A stretch of 64,000 bases of DNA from Arthrobacter sp. Alg241-R88 (GCF_900537115.1 NZ_UNRG01000010.1:1-64000); one strand, 5' to 3'. Shown: positions 51,084 to 60,691, numbered from the stretch's first letter. Translations and numbers: made by a program. Notes: a model not told the origin generated them from the sequence alone.

Positions 51084-52529
51084 ATGGGGGGGCGAGTGAG
51101 AAGTTTAGATGGTTGGCGCATGCGCTACAGCCGGCGCCTAGCTGTATGTGATGCATTCGTAATCGCATGGGCAGTAGTAGGAGCCTATATCCTCAGGTTT
51201 GGCTGGAGTCCAGATCTCCAAAGGGGCGAGGAGGGTGTCTACGCACTTGTATCCATACCCCTGGCACTATTTTGGTGGCTCATGCTCGGGGCCTGGAACA
51301 GCCGTCAAAGCCGGATACTAGGGGCCGGAGTTGACGAGTACAAGCGCGTGGCAGCGGCATCACTTTGGGTATTCGGTCTCATCGCGATTCTTTCCTACGT
51401 CTTTCAGGCGGACATCGCCAGAGGCTATGTAGGTGTGGCGCTACCTGTGGGCTTGATTGGTTTGCTCCTGTCACGCTGGCTTCTAAGGCAGCATCTAAGC
51501 GTTGAGAGGGGGCAAGGAGAAAGTATGTCCAGGCTCTTGCTGTTGGGTGGGCCCAGCGCTGTCGAACATCTGGCGGTCTCGCTACGACGTGCAAAATTTG
51601 CCGGATACCTGCCTGTCGCGGCCTACACTCCAGGCGCCCAGGTTGGCGCCGAACCAACTTCACTTTCTGGTCTTCCTGTTCTAGGCCATCAGGCCGACGT
51701 GAGTTCTATCATTGAAGCCATAAAAGACTGCGACGCTGATGCTGTGGCTGTATCTGCAGGCGTTCAGCTGCACCCGCAAATCCTCAGACATCTAGGATGG
51801 GAGCTGGCGGCCCGAAACACGGCTTTGATAATGGCCCCCGCGCTAACGGATATTGCGGGTCCAAGAATTCACACGCAACAAGTTGCTGGGCTGCCGCTTA
51901 TTCACGTCACAACGCCGACGCTTGAAGGCGGTCAAAGAGTAGCAAAACGTTTGTTCGACATTTTAGTGTCCGGACTGCTCATATTCCTTACGCTGCCTCT
52001 CATGGCAGCCATCGCCCTCTGGGTAAAGCTAGACAGTCGCGGGCCGGCACTTTTTCGTCAAGAGCGGGTCGGCATGGAGGGGCAGCCGTTCACAATGCTC
52101 AAGTTCCGCTCCATGGTGGTGGCAGCCGAAGACCTTCTGTCCGATTTGGCCAAACACAATGAGGGCAACGGTGTTTTGTTCAAAATGAAGCAGGACCCGC
52201 GGGTGACTAAAGCAGGCAGGGTTTTGCGTAAGTTCAGTCTTGATGAACTGCCTCAGCTATTTAATATTTTTGTCGGGGAAATGAGCTTGGTGGGACCACG
52301 TCCTCCACTGCCACGGGAAGTAGCCGTATACGAACACGACGTCAGAAGAAGGCTACTCGTGAAGCCAGGCCTGACAGGACTGTGGCAAGTAAGTGGCCGG
52401 TCCAACCTTTCGTGGCAGGATTCCGTTCGACTCGACCTCTACTATGTAGAAAACTGGTCTTTAACAGGCGATCTTCTAATTCTACTTCGCACAGTGCGAG
52501 CAGTTTTCCGAAGCACTGGCGCGTACTAA
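51084..52529 (+). CDS. Polyprenyl-phosphate sugar phosphotransferase (WbaP/WcaJ type)
   Basis: Initiating enzyme of repeat-unit synthesis: transfers sugar-1-phosphate to undecaprenyl phosphate. The 481 residues have four N-terminal membrane segments, a CoA-binding-like middle domain and the C-terminal bacterial sugar transferase domain ('KRLFDILVSGLLIFLTLPLM', 'GPALFRQERVGMEGQPFTML', 'KFRSMV', 'SLDELPQLFNIFVGEMSLVG', 'PRPPLP', 'KPGLTGLWQVSGRS'). The ATG at 51084 follows GGTGAAG; a TTG at 51063 is possible. It is divergent from the glycosyltransferase at 49737. Confidence 0.92.
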   Translation: MGGRVRSLDGWRMRYSRRLAVCDAFVIAWAVVGAYILRFGWSPDLQRGEEGVYALVSIPLALFWWLMLGAWNSRQSRILGAGVDEYKRVAAASLWVFGLIAILSYVFQADIARGYVGVALPVGLIGLLLSRWLLRQHLSVERGQGESMSRLLLLGGPSAVEHLAVSLRRAKFAGYLPVAAYTPGAQVGAEPTSLSGLPVLGHQADVSSIIEAIKDCDADAVAVSAGVQLHPQILRHLGWELAARNTALIMAPALTDIAGPRIHTQQVAGLPLIHVTTPTLEGGQRVAKRLFDILVSGLLIFLTLPLMAAIALWVKLDSRGPALFRQERVGMEGQPFTMLKFRSMVVAAEDLLSDLAKHNEGNGVLFKMKQDPRVTKAGRVLRKFSLDELPQLFNIFVGEMSLVGPRPPLPREVAVYEHDVRRRLLVKPGLTGLWQVSGRSNLSWQDSVRLDLYYVENWSLTGDLLILLRTVRAVFRSTGAY

Positions 52530-52563
52530 ACCCACTTTTGCCCCCTGAAAGGCACCGCCCGGG

Positions 52564-54417
52564 ATGACAGCAGCTAATCACGCGGTTCTTGCACCCTCCG
52601 AGAAGCGCGTCAGCCGAAACATAAAGGCCCCTCGATTGAAGCGGATAGTCATCATATCCGCTGGCATTTTCTTAATAGTGGCTGGCTGCATCTTATGGCT
52701 CAGCTACAAAGCGTCGTCGATGTATTCTCACCTAAATTCTGCTACTTCATTAGTTTCACTGTTGAAGGATGAAATCCTTCAAGATGACACGATAAGAGCG
52801 AATGAGATCACCAAAGAACTGCAAACGCATACATCGGCAGCGCGTGGGGCTGGGGAGGATCCGCTTTGGAAGGCGGCTGGGATGCTGCCTTGGGCAGGTG
52901 CAAATTTTCGTGCTGCCTCTGAGGTAGCAGTATCGGCAGATGACGTCACCCAACTCGGCCTAACCCCTTTAGTCGACGCGCTCGGGTTGCTGGACTTGAA
53001 GATGCTCACGCCAAGTAGCGAAGGTGTAGACCTTTCACCCCTGAGCGCTGCAAGGCCCAAGCTACTTGCCGCGGCCCACGCGGTCCGTGAATCATCAGAT
53101 CGACTAAATGCCATAAACGAGTCGGCCTTGATTCCGCAACTGGCCGTGCCCCTCGTCGAAGCGCGCGAAGAACTTTCGTCGATGCGGAACGGGCTGGATA
53201 CTGCCGCCGATATCTCCTCCATCGCTCCCAACATGCTGGGGGCGGAAGCACCTAGGCGTTACCTTCTACTGATACAAAACAATGCGGAGAGTCGGGCATC
53301 GGGCGGTATTCCCGGTGCGGTAGCTGTCTTGTCTGTTGACCAAGGGAAACTAACGCTGGAATCTCAAACTAGCGCGAGTGCATTGGGCAAATTTAGTCCA
53401 GCAATTGCAGTCGAGGCGCAGCAGCAGCTAATTTACTCGAGGCGGCCAGGGCTTTACATGCAAGACGTGAACCTCACGCCGGATTTCCCCACGACAGCAG
53501 ACTTGGCAAAGCGGATGTGGGAGACGAGGATGGGCGGGTCACTTGACGGAGTTGTTTCCATCGATCCAGTGGCTCTTAGTTACATTTTGGATGCAACCGG
53601 AGTAGTTCACCTTTCTGATCCGCTGCTTCTTACCTTGGCAGGCGAGCGACTGCCCACAGAGTTGAACAGCGGCAACCTCGTTCGGACGCTCCTTTCAGAT
53701 GTCTACGCAGAAATTAGCGAACCTCAACTCCAGGATGCTTACTTCGCCGGTGTCGCTCACGAGGTGTTCGACGCCCTATCCAAAGGCACAAGCGATCCCA
53801 AGGGACTAATTGTTAGCCTCACTCGCAGTGTCGATGAAGGCAGATTGAGGGTCTGGTCAAACACAACAGAAGAACAGGATGTGCTCGCTAGCTACGCCTT
53901 GGGCGGCTCCATCACCGGCGTAAGCGTCTCGCCGGCGGAGTTCGGTGTGTACTTCAACGATGGAACCGGCGCAAAAATGGACTACTACGTAAAACGGACC
54001 GTGCAACTCTTGAAGGAATGCGCCAAAGACGGTTACGAAGAGACAACTGTCCGAGTCACCAGCGTCAATAGCGCACCGGCAGATGCGGCCACGTCATTGC
54101 CAACTTATGTGACAGGTGGAGGAACCTACGGAGTTCCCCCTGGGTCCGTTCAGACGAATATTGTCGCCTATGGTCCAGTGCAGGCCAACGTAGAAACGGC
54201 AAAGCTCGACGGCGAGAAGACCCAGTTCGCACCCTATGTTCACAGCAACAGACCGGTCGGTGTTGTCGCCGTACAACTAGCACCAGGCGAAAGCAGGACG
54301 GTCGAGTTCACATTCGGAAAAATTGTGCAGCACGTGGAACCTAACCTTGTTGTCACACCAACAGTCGAACCAGTCATGAATGTGAGATTGCCCACACAGA
54401 GCGCTGCGTGCAGCTAG
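52564..54417 (+). CDS. DUF4012 domain membrane protein
   Basis: A 617-residue protein with one N-terminal membrane segment (about 28-47), a helical region and an extracytoplasmic DUF4012 domain beginning 'RRYLLLIQNNAESRASGGIP' and 'GAVAVLSVDQGKL'. DUF4012 proteins are widespread in actinobacterial exopolysaccharide loci and distantly resemble LytR-CpsA-Psr-type glycopolymer transferases, but their activity is not settled. It follows the sugar phosphotransferase after 34 bases and is likely in its operon. Confidence 0.87.
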   Translation: MTAANHAVLAPSEKRVSRNIKAPRLKRIVIISAGIFLIVAGCILWLSYKASSMYSHLNSATSLVSLLKDEILQDDTIRANEITKELQTHTSAARGAGEDPLWKAAGMLPWAGANFRAASEVAVSADDVTQLGLTPLVDALGLLDLKMLTPSSEGVDLSPLSAARPKLLAAAHAVRESSDRLNAINESALIPQLAVPLVEAREELSSMRNGLDTAADISSIAPNMLGAEAPRRYLLLIQNNAESRASGGIPGAVAVLSVDQGKLTLESQTSASALGKFSPAIAVEAQQQLIYSRRPGLYMQDVNLTPDFPTTADLAKRMWETRMGGSLDGVVSIDPVALSYILDATGVVHLSDPLLLTLAGERLPTELNSGNLVRTLLSDVYAEISEPQLQDAYFAGVAHEVFDALSKGTSDPKGLIVSLTRSVDEGRLRVWSNTTEEQDVLASYALGGSITGVSVSPAEFGVYFNDGTGAKMDYYVKRTVQLLKECAKDGYEETTVRVTSVNSAPADAATSLPTYVTGGGTYGVPPGSVQTNIVAYGPVQANVETAKLDGEKTQFAPYVHSNRPVGVVAVQLAPGESRTVEFTFGKIVQHVEPNLVVTPTVEPVMNVRLPTQSAACS

Positions 54418-54598
54418 GACTCGTGAACCGTGCGTTAACACTATGTAAACCGATTGGATTGACGTTGCTTGAGACAACTTGCAGATGGTAACGTCTTTTT
54501 GGGATAAATATCCGTAGTTCTGCACTAGGTCTCGTGCGGAGGGGAATGCTCCCCAAAATCGGGTACAACAAAACTTATACGTCTCCGGGGGGACAATA

Positions 54599-55192
54599 AT
54601 GAAGAAAACATTCGCAGCACTTGCACTCGCAGGTTCAATCGCTCTTATAGGCGCCGGCGCGGCTCAGGCCGGTTATGCACCGCTCCCACCGGCCGCTACC
54701 GTCTCGGATGCCACCGTGACTCCCGGTGAAACCTTTATTTTCAGTGGGCAAGGCATGCTGCCTAACGAGACAGTCACCATCACTGTGACTCCCGTTGATG
54801 GCACGGCGCCTGCTGCCGGTAGCCAGTCAGTTGCTTCAAAGATCAGCGTCTTCGCGGAACCGCAGACTCTTGGAACCACTGCTGACGCTGAGGGTAAGTT
54901 CTCCGTCCCGGTCACCCTTAACGAGGCTGGAACGTACTCCATTCTGGCGACTGGCAACATCTCCGATAACACAGTGGGTCCCGTCACGGTTACCGTGGCA
55001 GCTTCCCTGGCCAGCACCGGTGGCAACGCCGGCGGCGCTCCCTTGGCCAGCACCGGCGGTGCAGGTTTGGCCAACACTGGCGCCGACTCCGGCCTGGTCC
55101 TCTGGACCCTGGTGGGCGCTGGCGCACTCGCAGCCGGCGCTACCTCGGTAGTGGTTGTTCGCCGCCGGGCCAAGTCTGAGGTTGCTGCATAA
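54599..55192 (+). CDS. Secreted sortase substrate with three tandem LAxTG motifs
   Basis: A 197-residue exported protein: signal peptide ending near 'AGAAQAG', a single beta-sandwich domain (about 30-135; 'DATVTPGETFIFSGQGMLPN', 'TVTITVTPVDG') and a C-terminal sorting region. Three sorting motifs, 'LASTGG', 'LASTGG' and 'LANTGA', lie within 29 residues before the final hydrophobic segment ('LWTLVGAGALAAGATSVVVV') and 'RRRAK'. One motif would be enough, so the repeats are unusual. A strong ribosome site (GGGGGGAC) and a long terminator flank it, suggesting high expression. Confidence 0.85.
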   Translation: MKKTFAALALAGSIALIGAGAAQAGYAPLPPAATVSDATVTPGETFIFSGQGMLPNETVTITVTPVDGTAPAAGSQSVASKISVFAEPQTLGTTADAEGKFSVPVTLNEAGTYSILATGNISDNTVGPVTVTVAASLASTGGNAGGAPLASTGGAGLANTGADSGLVLWTLVGAGALAAGATSVVVVRRRAKSEVAA

Positions 55193-55211
55193 CTGCAACG
55201 CAAATAACCAC

Positions 55212-55262
55212 CGAGGAAGGTGGGTGTCCTCCAGAGATGGAGAACACCCACCTTCCTCGTTT
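55212..55262 (+). terminator. Strong rho-independent terminator
   Basis: Sixteen-base perfect stem (55212-55227 with 55244-55259, CGAGGAAGGTGGGTGT) and TTT after it, 20 bases after the LAxTG protein. Confidence 0.85.
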
Positions 55263-55388
55263 AAGGTTTCGAAAGAACTCAGCCGCCAGTCGGAGGGCTT
55301 GGCTGTGGTATCAATATGAACTATGGGGAGACATTGGCGACGAGCACCATGGCAGTACGACTTGTCCCTACCCCTACCGGGCCCTCAG

Positions 55389-55469
55389 ATGCTCAGTTAC
55401 GCCCTCCTGGCGCTACTCGCGGTTGCCGCCCTTGGAATCGCAGCATTAGCCCTTCTGAGGACTTCCTGA
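55389..55469 (+). CDS. Possible 26-residue membrane peptide
   Basis: A single hydrophobic stretch ('YALLALLAVAALGIAALALL') ending seven bases before the VanZ start, with which it would share a transcript. No good ribosome site precedes the ATG, so it is doubtful. Confidence 0.3.
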   Translation: MLSYALLALLAVAALGIAALALLRTS

Positions 55470-55476
55470 GGGAGAT

Positions 55477-55923
55477 GTGAAGCTTCTTCAGAACTACCGA
55501 CTCTGGCGTCTGATCCTTATCGCCACGATGGTTCCACTGGCTCTCATCGCCTTCTGGCCCACCCCTGTAGACCAGCCAATCCAAGGCCTGCTGACCCGCA
55601 TCCTGCGATTCCTCCACCGCAACGGAATTCCGAACTGGTTCAGCTACAGATTCTTAGAAGCTTCGGCCAACATTGCGCTGTTTATCCCCATCGGATTCAT
55701 AAGCTCGCTTGCTTTTCCAAGAAAGGCCTGGTGGCGGATTGGTGCCTTTGGGCTGCTACTTTCCGGAACTATTGAGCTGGGGCAACTCCTGTTTCTTCAC
55801 GACCGCTTTGCAAGTCCAGTGGATCTTGTAACAAATGCGTCAGGATCTGTCATCGGCGCACTGCTGGCCATTGCGGCACGCAGAAAATTACAGGCCCGCT
55901 GCCTTCCGGCAGCGGACCTGTAA
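55477..55923 (+). CDS. VanZ-family membrane protein
   Basis: A 148-residue protein with four membrane segments and the VanZ pattern 'FLEASANIALFIPIGFISSL', 'GTIELGQLLFLHDRFASPVD' and 'LVTNASGSVIGALLA'. Start codon GTG with GAGGGAG upstream. VanZ was named for low-level teicoplanin resistance, but most homologues in polysaccharide loci have no known role. The stop is 17 bases from the converging galU stop. Confidence 0.85.
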   Translation: MKLLQNYRLWRLILIATMVPLALIAFWPTPVDQPIQGLLTRILRFLHRNGIPNWFSYRFLEASANIALFIPIGFISSLAFPRKAWWRIGAFGLLLSGTIELGQLLFLHDRFASPVDLVTNASGSVIGALLAIAARRKLQARCLPAADL

Positions 55924-55940
55924 GCAGTATGTAGCATCAG

Positions 55941-56831
55941 TTAGTTGACGAAGCCCTTCATCCAGGTCTTCAGGTCCTCGCCGAACTCAACGCGCTCGGA
56001 CGCGAGCGTGATGACGGCCTTGAGGTAGCTCAACTTGTCGCCAGTGTCGAAGCGGCGGCCCTTGAATACCACGCCATACACCCCGGAGCCTTCGCCCTCG
56101 CCGGAGGCCAGGGTCTGCAGGGCATCCGTCAGCTGGATCTCGCCGCCGCGGCCCGGCTCCGTCTTCTCAAGGATGCCGAACACGGACGGGTGCAGCACGT
56201 ACCGGCCGATGACAGCCAGGTTGGAGGGAGCCTCACCCGTGGCCGGCTTCTCCACCAGGCTGTTCACCCGGACGTAGTCCTCGCCGTCCACCGCGGTGAT
56301 GTCTGCGCAGCCATAGGCGCTGATCTGGGACGGATCCACCTCAATCAGGGCGATCACGGAACCTCCGGTCTTCTGCTGCACCTCCATCATGGTGGTCAGC
56401 AGGTCCTCAGCCTCGTCAATGAGGTCGTCTCCGAGCAGCACGGCGAAAGGCTCGTTGCCCACGTGCTGGCTGGCGCACAGCACCGCGTGGCCCAGGCCCT
56501 TGGCCTCGCCCTGGCGAACGTAGTGGATGGGGCCAAGCTCGGAGGCGTACTGCACAGACTCCAGCTTGTCCTTGTCGCCCTTGAGCTCCAGGGCGCGCTC
56601 CAGGCCCGGCTCGCGGTCGAAGTGATCCTCCAGGGAGCGCTTGTTCCGCCCTGTGATCATCAGCAGGTCAGTGAGGCCGGACTTCACGGCTTCCTCAACG
56701 ACGTACTGGATGGCCGGCCGGTCAACAACCGGCAGCATTTCCTTCGGCATTGCCTTGGTGGCGGGCAGGAAGCGAGTCCCCAATCCGGCAGCAGGAATGA
56801 CGGCTTTGGTGATAGCTTTCCCCGTAGTCAT
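55941..56831 (-). CDS. galU: UTP--glucose-1-phosphate uridylyltransferase
   Basis: Makes UDP-glucose from UTP and glucose-1-phosphate, supplying the exopolysaccharide pathway. The 296 residues contain the nucleotide loop 'PAAGLGTRFLPATKAMPKEM' (13-32), 'YVVEEAVKSGLTDLLMITGR', 'VRQGEAKGLGHAVLCA' and 'FAVLLGDDLIDE', all characteristic of GalU. The length is typical. It is transcribed towards VanZ and away from the nucleotidyltransferase module. Confidence 0.95.
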   Translation of the reverse strand: MTTGKAITKAVIPAAGLGTRFLPATKAMPKEMLPVVDRPAIQYVVEEAVKSGLTDLLMITGRNKRSLEDHFDREPGLERALELKGDKDKLESVQYASELGPIHYVRQGEAKGLGHAVLCASQHVGNEPFAVLLGDDLIDEAEDLLTTMMEVQQKTGGSVIALIEVDPSQISAYGCADITAVDGEDYVRVNSLVEKPATGEAPSNLAVIGRYVLHPSVFGILEKTEPGRGGEIQLTDALQTLASGEGEGSGVYGVVFKGRRFDTGDKLSYLKAVITLASERVEFGEDLKTWMKGFVN

Positions 56832-56897
56832 AGCTGAACCTTACAAATCAGCGGTAGATAAAGGCAATTTCTGGCTGGCCGCTGAGTTCTGACCAGC

Positions 56898-57803
56898 TTA
56901 ACCACCGATGTCCCTGAAGTCCCGCACGATCCGCGGGGCAGAGCGCAGGAACCGGGCCCATCTGGCACGATGCTGCGAGAGCCGTCCGCGGACTGACATG
57001 TCCGCATAGATGTTCCCACTCAGGAAGACGTCCGGCCGCGGAATGACGGCCCGCCACAACATCTTTGGCTTCTGACGCCACGGCGCCTGTCCGATGGCTA
57101 TAAGCCTTGCACTCCCCGGTTCCTTGGCCATCAGCCGGTTGCGCCATTCCATGGAGGGCTCCGGCCACTCCGGCAGAGCTTCTTCAGGGAGTAGATCCTC
57201 GAGAAAAGGCCGCATGGCCCCAAGGGAGTTAGTGGCCGTGGCGATATCCAACACTGCGGACACGCGCGATTCCCGTTTTGTGAGGTGGGCCAGGAATTCG
57301 AGCTCCTGCCGGCAGGCAGGCAGATGAGGAGACCGGAGTGCGTGCAATGCAAGGATCAGGATTCCCAGCGCCGCTGACGGGATGCGCACCTCCTGCCCTG
57401 CAAGCTCCAGGCAATCTGTATTTGCCCACATCACCTCGAAACCATCCATTGCCGTACTTTCCATCCCCGGGAAGCGGAAATGGACATCGATACAACACGG
57501 CCACTCCGGGTGGTGCAATGTCACCGCGTGCTTCGGAAACGTCCTGCTGTCCGGATCAACGGGACGTTCCCGCCAACCCCGCTCCCGCAAGCCTTGCACA
57601 ATTGCTTCCAGGCTGGAGGGTGAGACGAAAACGTCCACGTCGGTTGACGTCTTCGGCTGGCGCAGCCCTTGCATCACACTGGCAGGCCCCTTGATGAAGA
57701 AGGCACGAACACCCAGGCTTTCCGCTACCCGTGCCACCAAAGCGTGGCACAGGAGTACGCCCTCAGGGACACTGAGTTGCGCTTCATTGGCCGCGTCCGT
57801 CAT
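56898..57803 (-). CDS. NTP_transf_5-type nucleotidyltransferase family protein
   Basis: A 301-residue protein of the family often found with HprK- and PqqD-like proteins. The core 'VRAFFIKGPASVMQGLRQPK', then 'TSTDVDVFVSP' (about 33-63), holds the metal-binding D-x-D of the polymerase-beta-like fold. A helical C-terminal half follows. The ATG at 57803 (MTDAANEAQL) lies four bases after the BY-kinase stop; the longer in-frame extension overlaps that gene and is rejected. The substrate is unknown. Confidence 0.8.
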   Translation of the reverse strand: MTDAANEAQLSVPEGVLLCHALVARVAESLGVRAFFIKGPASVMQGLRQPKTSTDVDVFVSPSSLEAIVQGLRERGWRERPVDPDSRTFPKHAVTLHHPEWPCCIDVHFRFPGMESTAMDGFEVMWANTDCLELAGQEVRIPSAALGILILALHALRSPHLPACRQELEFLAHLTKRESRVSAVLDIATATNSLGAMRPFLEDLLPEEALPEWPEPSMEWRNRLMAKEPGSARLIAIGQAPWRQKPKMLWRAVIPRPDVFLSGNIYADMSVRGRLSQHRARWARFLRSAPRIVRDFRDIGG

Positions 57804-57807
57804 ATAC

Positions 57808-59391
57808 CTAGTCCTTGGCCCTGCGCCCGCTGCCAAGGGCTTCCAGCACGCCTTCAGCCCCGCTGTCCTGCGCGATGGTGATGGGCTGCGGCTCGACCCC
57901 CAATGCCGGCACGGGCCGGGGCGCAGCGGTGTACGTTCCGTAGTACGTGTAGGCATCCGTTCCCTTGGTTGGCACGTAATTGAGCACGGCCCCCAGGATC
58001 CTGCCCTTGACCTTCTCGAGGTTCCCCAGGGACTGTGCCAGCTGCTCCTGGGTAGTCCGGCCCGTCCGGATCACTACCACGGCGCCGTCTGCCGCGCGGG
58101 AGAGGACGGCGGCGTCAGTGACCGGCAGCAACGGCGGGGCGTCGATCAGCACGATTGCATCTTCGGCCAGTGTATTGAGCATCTTCTTCATGGCCCGGGA
58201 CCCCAGCAGCTCACTGGGGTTCGGCGGGATCCGGCCGGAGCCAAGGACTGAAAGGTTCGGCAGCGCACCCCAGGGCTGGAGGACGTCCGCCAGCTCCGCG
58301 GTACCGGTGAGGACATCGGTGACGCCCGCTCCCGGAACCAGGTTGAAAACATCCACCAGCGTGGGCCGGCGGAGGTCGCCGTCGACCACGACGACGTTTT
58401 CTCCGGCGGCCGCCAAGGTGACCGCCAGGTTGGCCGTGACGGTGGACTTACCTTCTGACTGCACCGAACTGGTGACCACGATGATCCGCGGCGGCTGGTC
58501 CACGTCCAGGAAGCTGATATTGGTGCGCAGCTCCCGTAGGGCCTCTCCCATCGCCCCGCCGGCATCGTGGACCTGCATTTCTGTGCCGGCGTCCAGGACG
58601 GTACTCCTCTCGTCCAGGCGGTGGTCCACAGGAAGGGTGCCGATCACGGGGAGGCCGAAGAGCCGTTCGATTTCCGCGGCCTTCCGGATGCGCCGGTCCA
58701 GGTGCCGGCGGACCACCGCATAGGCGACACCGAGGGCCAGGCCGACGAGTGCGCCCAGCGCCAGGTTGAGCTTGGTGTTGGGTGACGTGGGGCTAGTGGG
58801 GAGAACTGCCTTGCCCAAAGGAAGCACCCGGACAGCCGTTGCCGTGGCGTTTGCCGGCGGCTCCGCGCCGGGCGTTGCTGCCGTGCCGGCCTCCACGGCT
58901 GCCTCGCCGGCAGGTGCCGTTTCGATCGCCTCCACCTGGGCGGCGAGACCGTTCACCCAGGCATCGGCAACGCGCTGCGCGGTGGCAGGGTCCGTGGACT
59001 GGGCAGTCACCCGGATTTCGGCAGTGTCCAGCGGAACCTTCAGGCTGATGCTGCCCAGGAGGGCGTCTGCACTGGTGTTCAGCTCCAGTGCATGGATGAC
59101 CCGGTCCGCCACAAGCCGGGACTTCGCCACCGACTCGTAGTTCTTGACCTTGGCCTTCGCCAGGCTGTCCCCCGCGAGCGACAGGCTGACGTTGTCCGAG
59201 CCCGGCGTAACCACAATGCCGCTGGAATCCGAGGCGTAGATCTTGGGCTGCAGGACGGTCCAGCCCGCGGCCGCCAGGGTGGCCAGCAGGGTGAAGGCAA
59301 CAATCGCCTTCCAGTAGGCCCGGAGCATGCGGAGGTAGTCCGACAGGTCCATGCCAACGGGCGCTTCCGGGGGCGCGGCTGTGGTGCTCAC
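57808..59391 (-). CDS. Wzz/BY-kinase polysaccharide co-polymerase (copy 2)
   Basis: A 527-residue protein with the same plan as 42201-43688: Wzz domain with membrane segments near residues 30-48 and 210-228, then a BY-kinase domain with Walker A 'SSVQSEGKST', Walker A' 'VVVDGDLRRP' and Walker B 'VLIDAPPLLPV', and a tail with tyrosines ('YTYYGTY'). GGAAGGA supports the GTG at 59391 over the one at 59406. Higher GC than copy 1 suggests that it belongs to the core chromosome and copy 1 to acquired DNA (inference). Confidence 0.92.
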   Translation of the reverse strand: MSTTAAPPEAPVGMDLSDYLRMLRAYWKAIVAFTLLATLAAAGWTVLQPKIYASDSSGIVVTPGSDNVSLSLAGDSLAKAKVKNYESVAKSRLVADRVIHALELNTSADALLGSISLKVPLDTAEIRVTAQSTDPATAQRVADAWVNGLAAQVEAIETAPAGEAAVEAGTAATPGAEPPANATATAVRVLPLGKAVLPTSPTSPNTKLNLALGALVGLALGVAYAVVRRHLDRRIRKAAEIERLFGLPVIGTLPVDHRLDERSTVLDAGTEMQVHDAGGAMGEALRELRTNISFLDVDQPPRIIVVTSSVQSEGKSTVTANLAVTLAAAGENVVVVDGDLRRPTLVDVFNLVPGAGVTDVLTGTAELADVLQPWGALPNLSVLGSGRIPPNPSELLGSRAMKKMLNTLAEDAIVLIDAPPLLPVTDAAVLSRAADGAVVVIRTGRTTQEQLAQSLGNLEKVKGRILGAVLNYVPTKGTDAYTYYGTYTAAPRPVPALGVEPQPITIAQDSGAEGVLEALGSGRRAKD

Positions 59392-59479
59392 AGTGGTTCC
59401 TTCCACTCAAGTTCAATGTTTCCTGGCCCGGTCTTCCTGGCCGAAATACTGCTTCGTGCGGTTTCGCACCCGTTGGCGG

Positions 59480-60691
59480 CTACTCGCCGCCCTGTTCCAA
59501 AACTGATGCAGCGATGAGCTGCTGCATGGCTAGGGCGACGGCGTCCCGGTACCCTTCCGGCGTGCCGTGCACCTCCCCCACGGCTTCAGCGAGCTGGTCA
59601 GGCCGGAGCGCACTGGCGGATACTGCCCAGATGGCCGGGCCGATCCCGCTGAGCCGGACGATCTGGTTGTCCAGCATGACCAGCAGATCGTCACCTATAG
59701 CGACGGCATCCTTGGCCGGTGCCCTTCGGATGTAGCTGTCCGGAATGGGTCCGGGCCGGGTACCTCCTGCCGCGCGCGCTTCCCATTCAGGCCTGGCCCC
59801 GCTTTGGTTCTGCAGCTGCGTCCTGAACAGGGGATCCAGTGCTACCGGCAGATCGGCCGCTTCCGAGTAGGTCACCTGCCAGACTCCCCCAACGCTGTCT
59901 ATCAGGCGGCAGAGCGACTGCAGCGGCTCCCTGATGTCCCCTTGCGAGGACGAGTCCGGGATCAGGGCGAGTACCGCATCGGCTAGCGGAACCCTCTCCA
60001 GTACCGGTGTCGCCAGGTGGTCACTTTGGACCCGGTTGAGGAGCACGATGGACTGGATGAAGGGCACGGCTGGAGCTGGCTGAAGGCCAAGCTCGCCCGG
60101 CCCCACCTGGCGTTTGGGTGCACCCGGCCCCTGCTTTACGGACAACGGCTTGGGATACGGAACCACCGAGCCGTCCGGGCGGATGGCCACCGTTTCGTCC
60201 GTGACATACCCATAGGTCTTGGCCAGCACGGACGCCGCGGTGGTTTTTCCCGTTCCCGACTTCGCCACGAGCGCCACCACCGCCCCCGTGGCCGGGTGGG
60301 CCACCCCGCAGGCGTGAAGCATTGTCAGCCCGCCTGCATTGGCCAGGATGGCTTCCACTGTGAGCCGGGACGTGAGGTTCTCAGCCAGCTCCGCAAAGGA
60401 CGCTGCCCGCACGTGGAACATCCCGCCGTCGTGCTTCAGCGACCTGCCGATGACTGTAGCGGTGAACGGCAGGTTGTCCGTGGGCTCCATTGGCGGCGGC
60501 GGAAGCACTGGCTCGCGGCTGCTGGCACAGCGTGCCCAGGCCGAACTCATGCTTTCCCGCTGCTGTCGGTTGACCGCACGGCCCCAGCGGACAGTGAACT
60601 GCCTTCCCAGGATCTCCAGGCACAGCAGGTCACTGCCTCGTGCCAATTCCTCAAAGAGACGTTGCTTCCATGCCACAACTGCGTTTCCCAT
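59480..60691 (-). CDS. HprK-related kinase-like protein
   Basis: A 403-residue protein with a P-loop, 'ALVAKSGTGKTTAASVLA' (140-157), preceded by 'LTMLHACGVAHPATGAVVA', the arrangement of HPr kinase-related proteins that accompany PqqD-like chaperones. The last 90 residues ('DLLVMLDNQIVRLSGIGPAI', 'LAEAVGEVHGTPEGYRDAV') look like a PqqD-type fold, so it may be a kinase-PqqD fusion. A separate PqqD gene lies immediately upstream. It might phosphorylate a sugar, peptide or protein; the target is unknown. Confidence 0.75.
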   Translation of the reverse strand: MGNAVVAWKQRLFEELARGSDLLCLEILGRQFTVRWGRAVNRQQRESMSSAWARCASSREPVLPPPPMEPTDNLPFTATVIGRSLKHDGGMFHVRAASFAELAENLTSRLTVEAILANAGGLTMLHACGVAHPATGAVVALVAKSGTGKTTAASVLAKTYGYVTDETVAIRPDGSVVPYPKPLSVKQGPGAPKRQVGPGELGLQPAPAVPFIQSIVLLNRVQSDHLATPVLERVPLADAVLALIPDSSSQGDIREPLQSLCRLIDSVGGVWQVTYSEAADLPVALDPLFRTQLQNQSGARPEWEARAAGGTRPGPIPDSYIRRAPAKDAVAIGDDLLVMLDNQIVRLSGIGPAIWAVSASALRPDQLAEAVGEVHGTPEGYRDAVALAMQQLIAASVLEQGGE

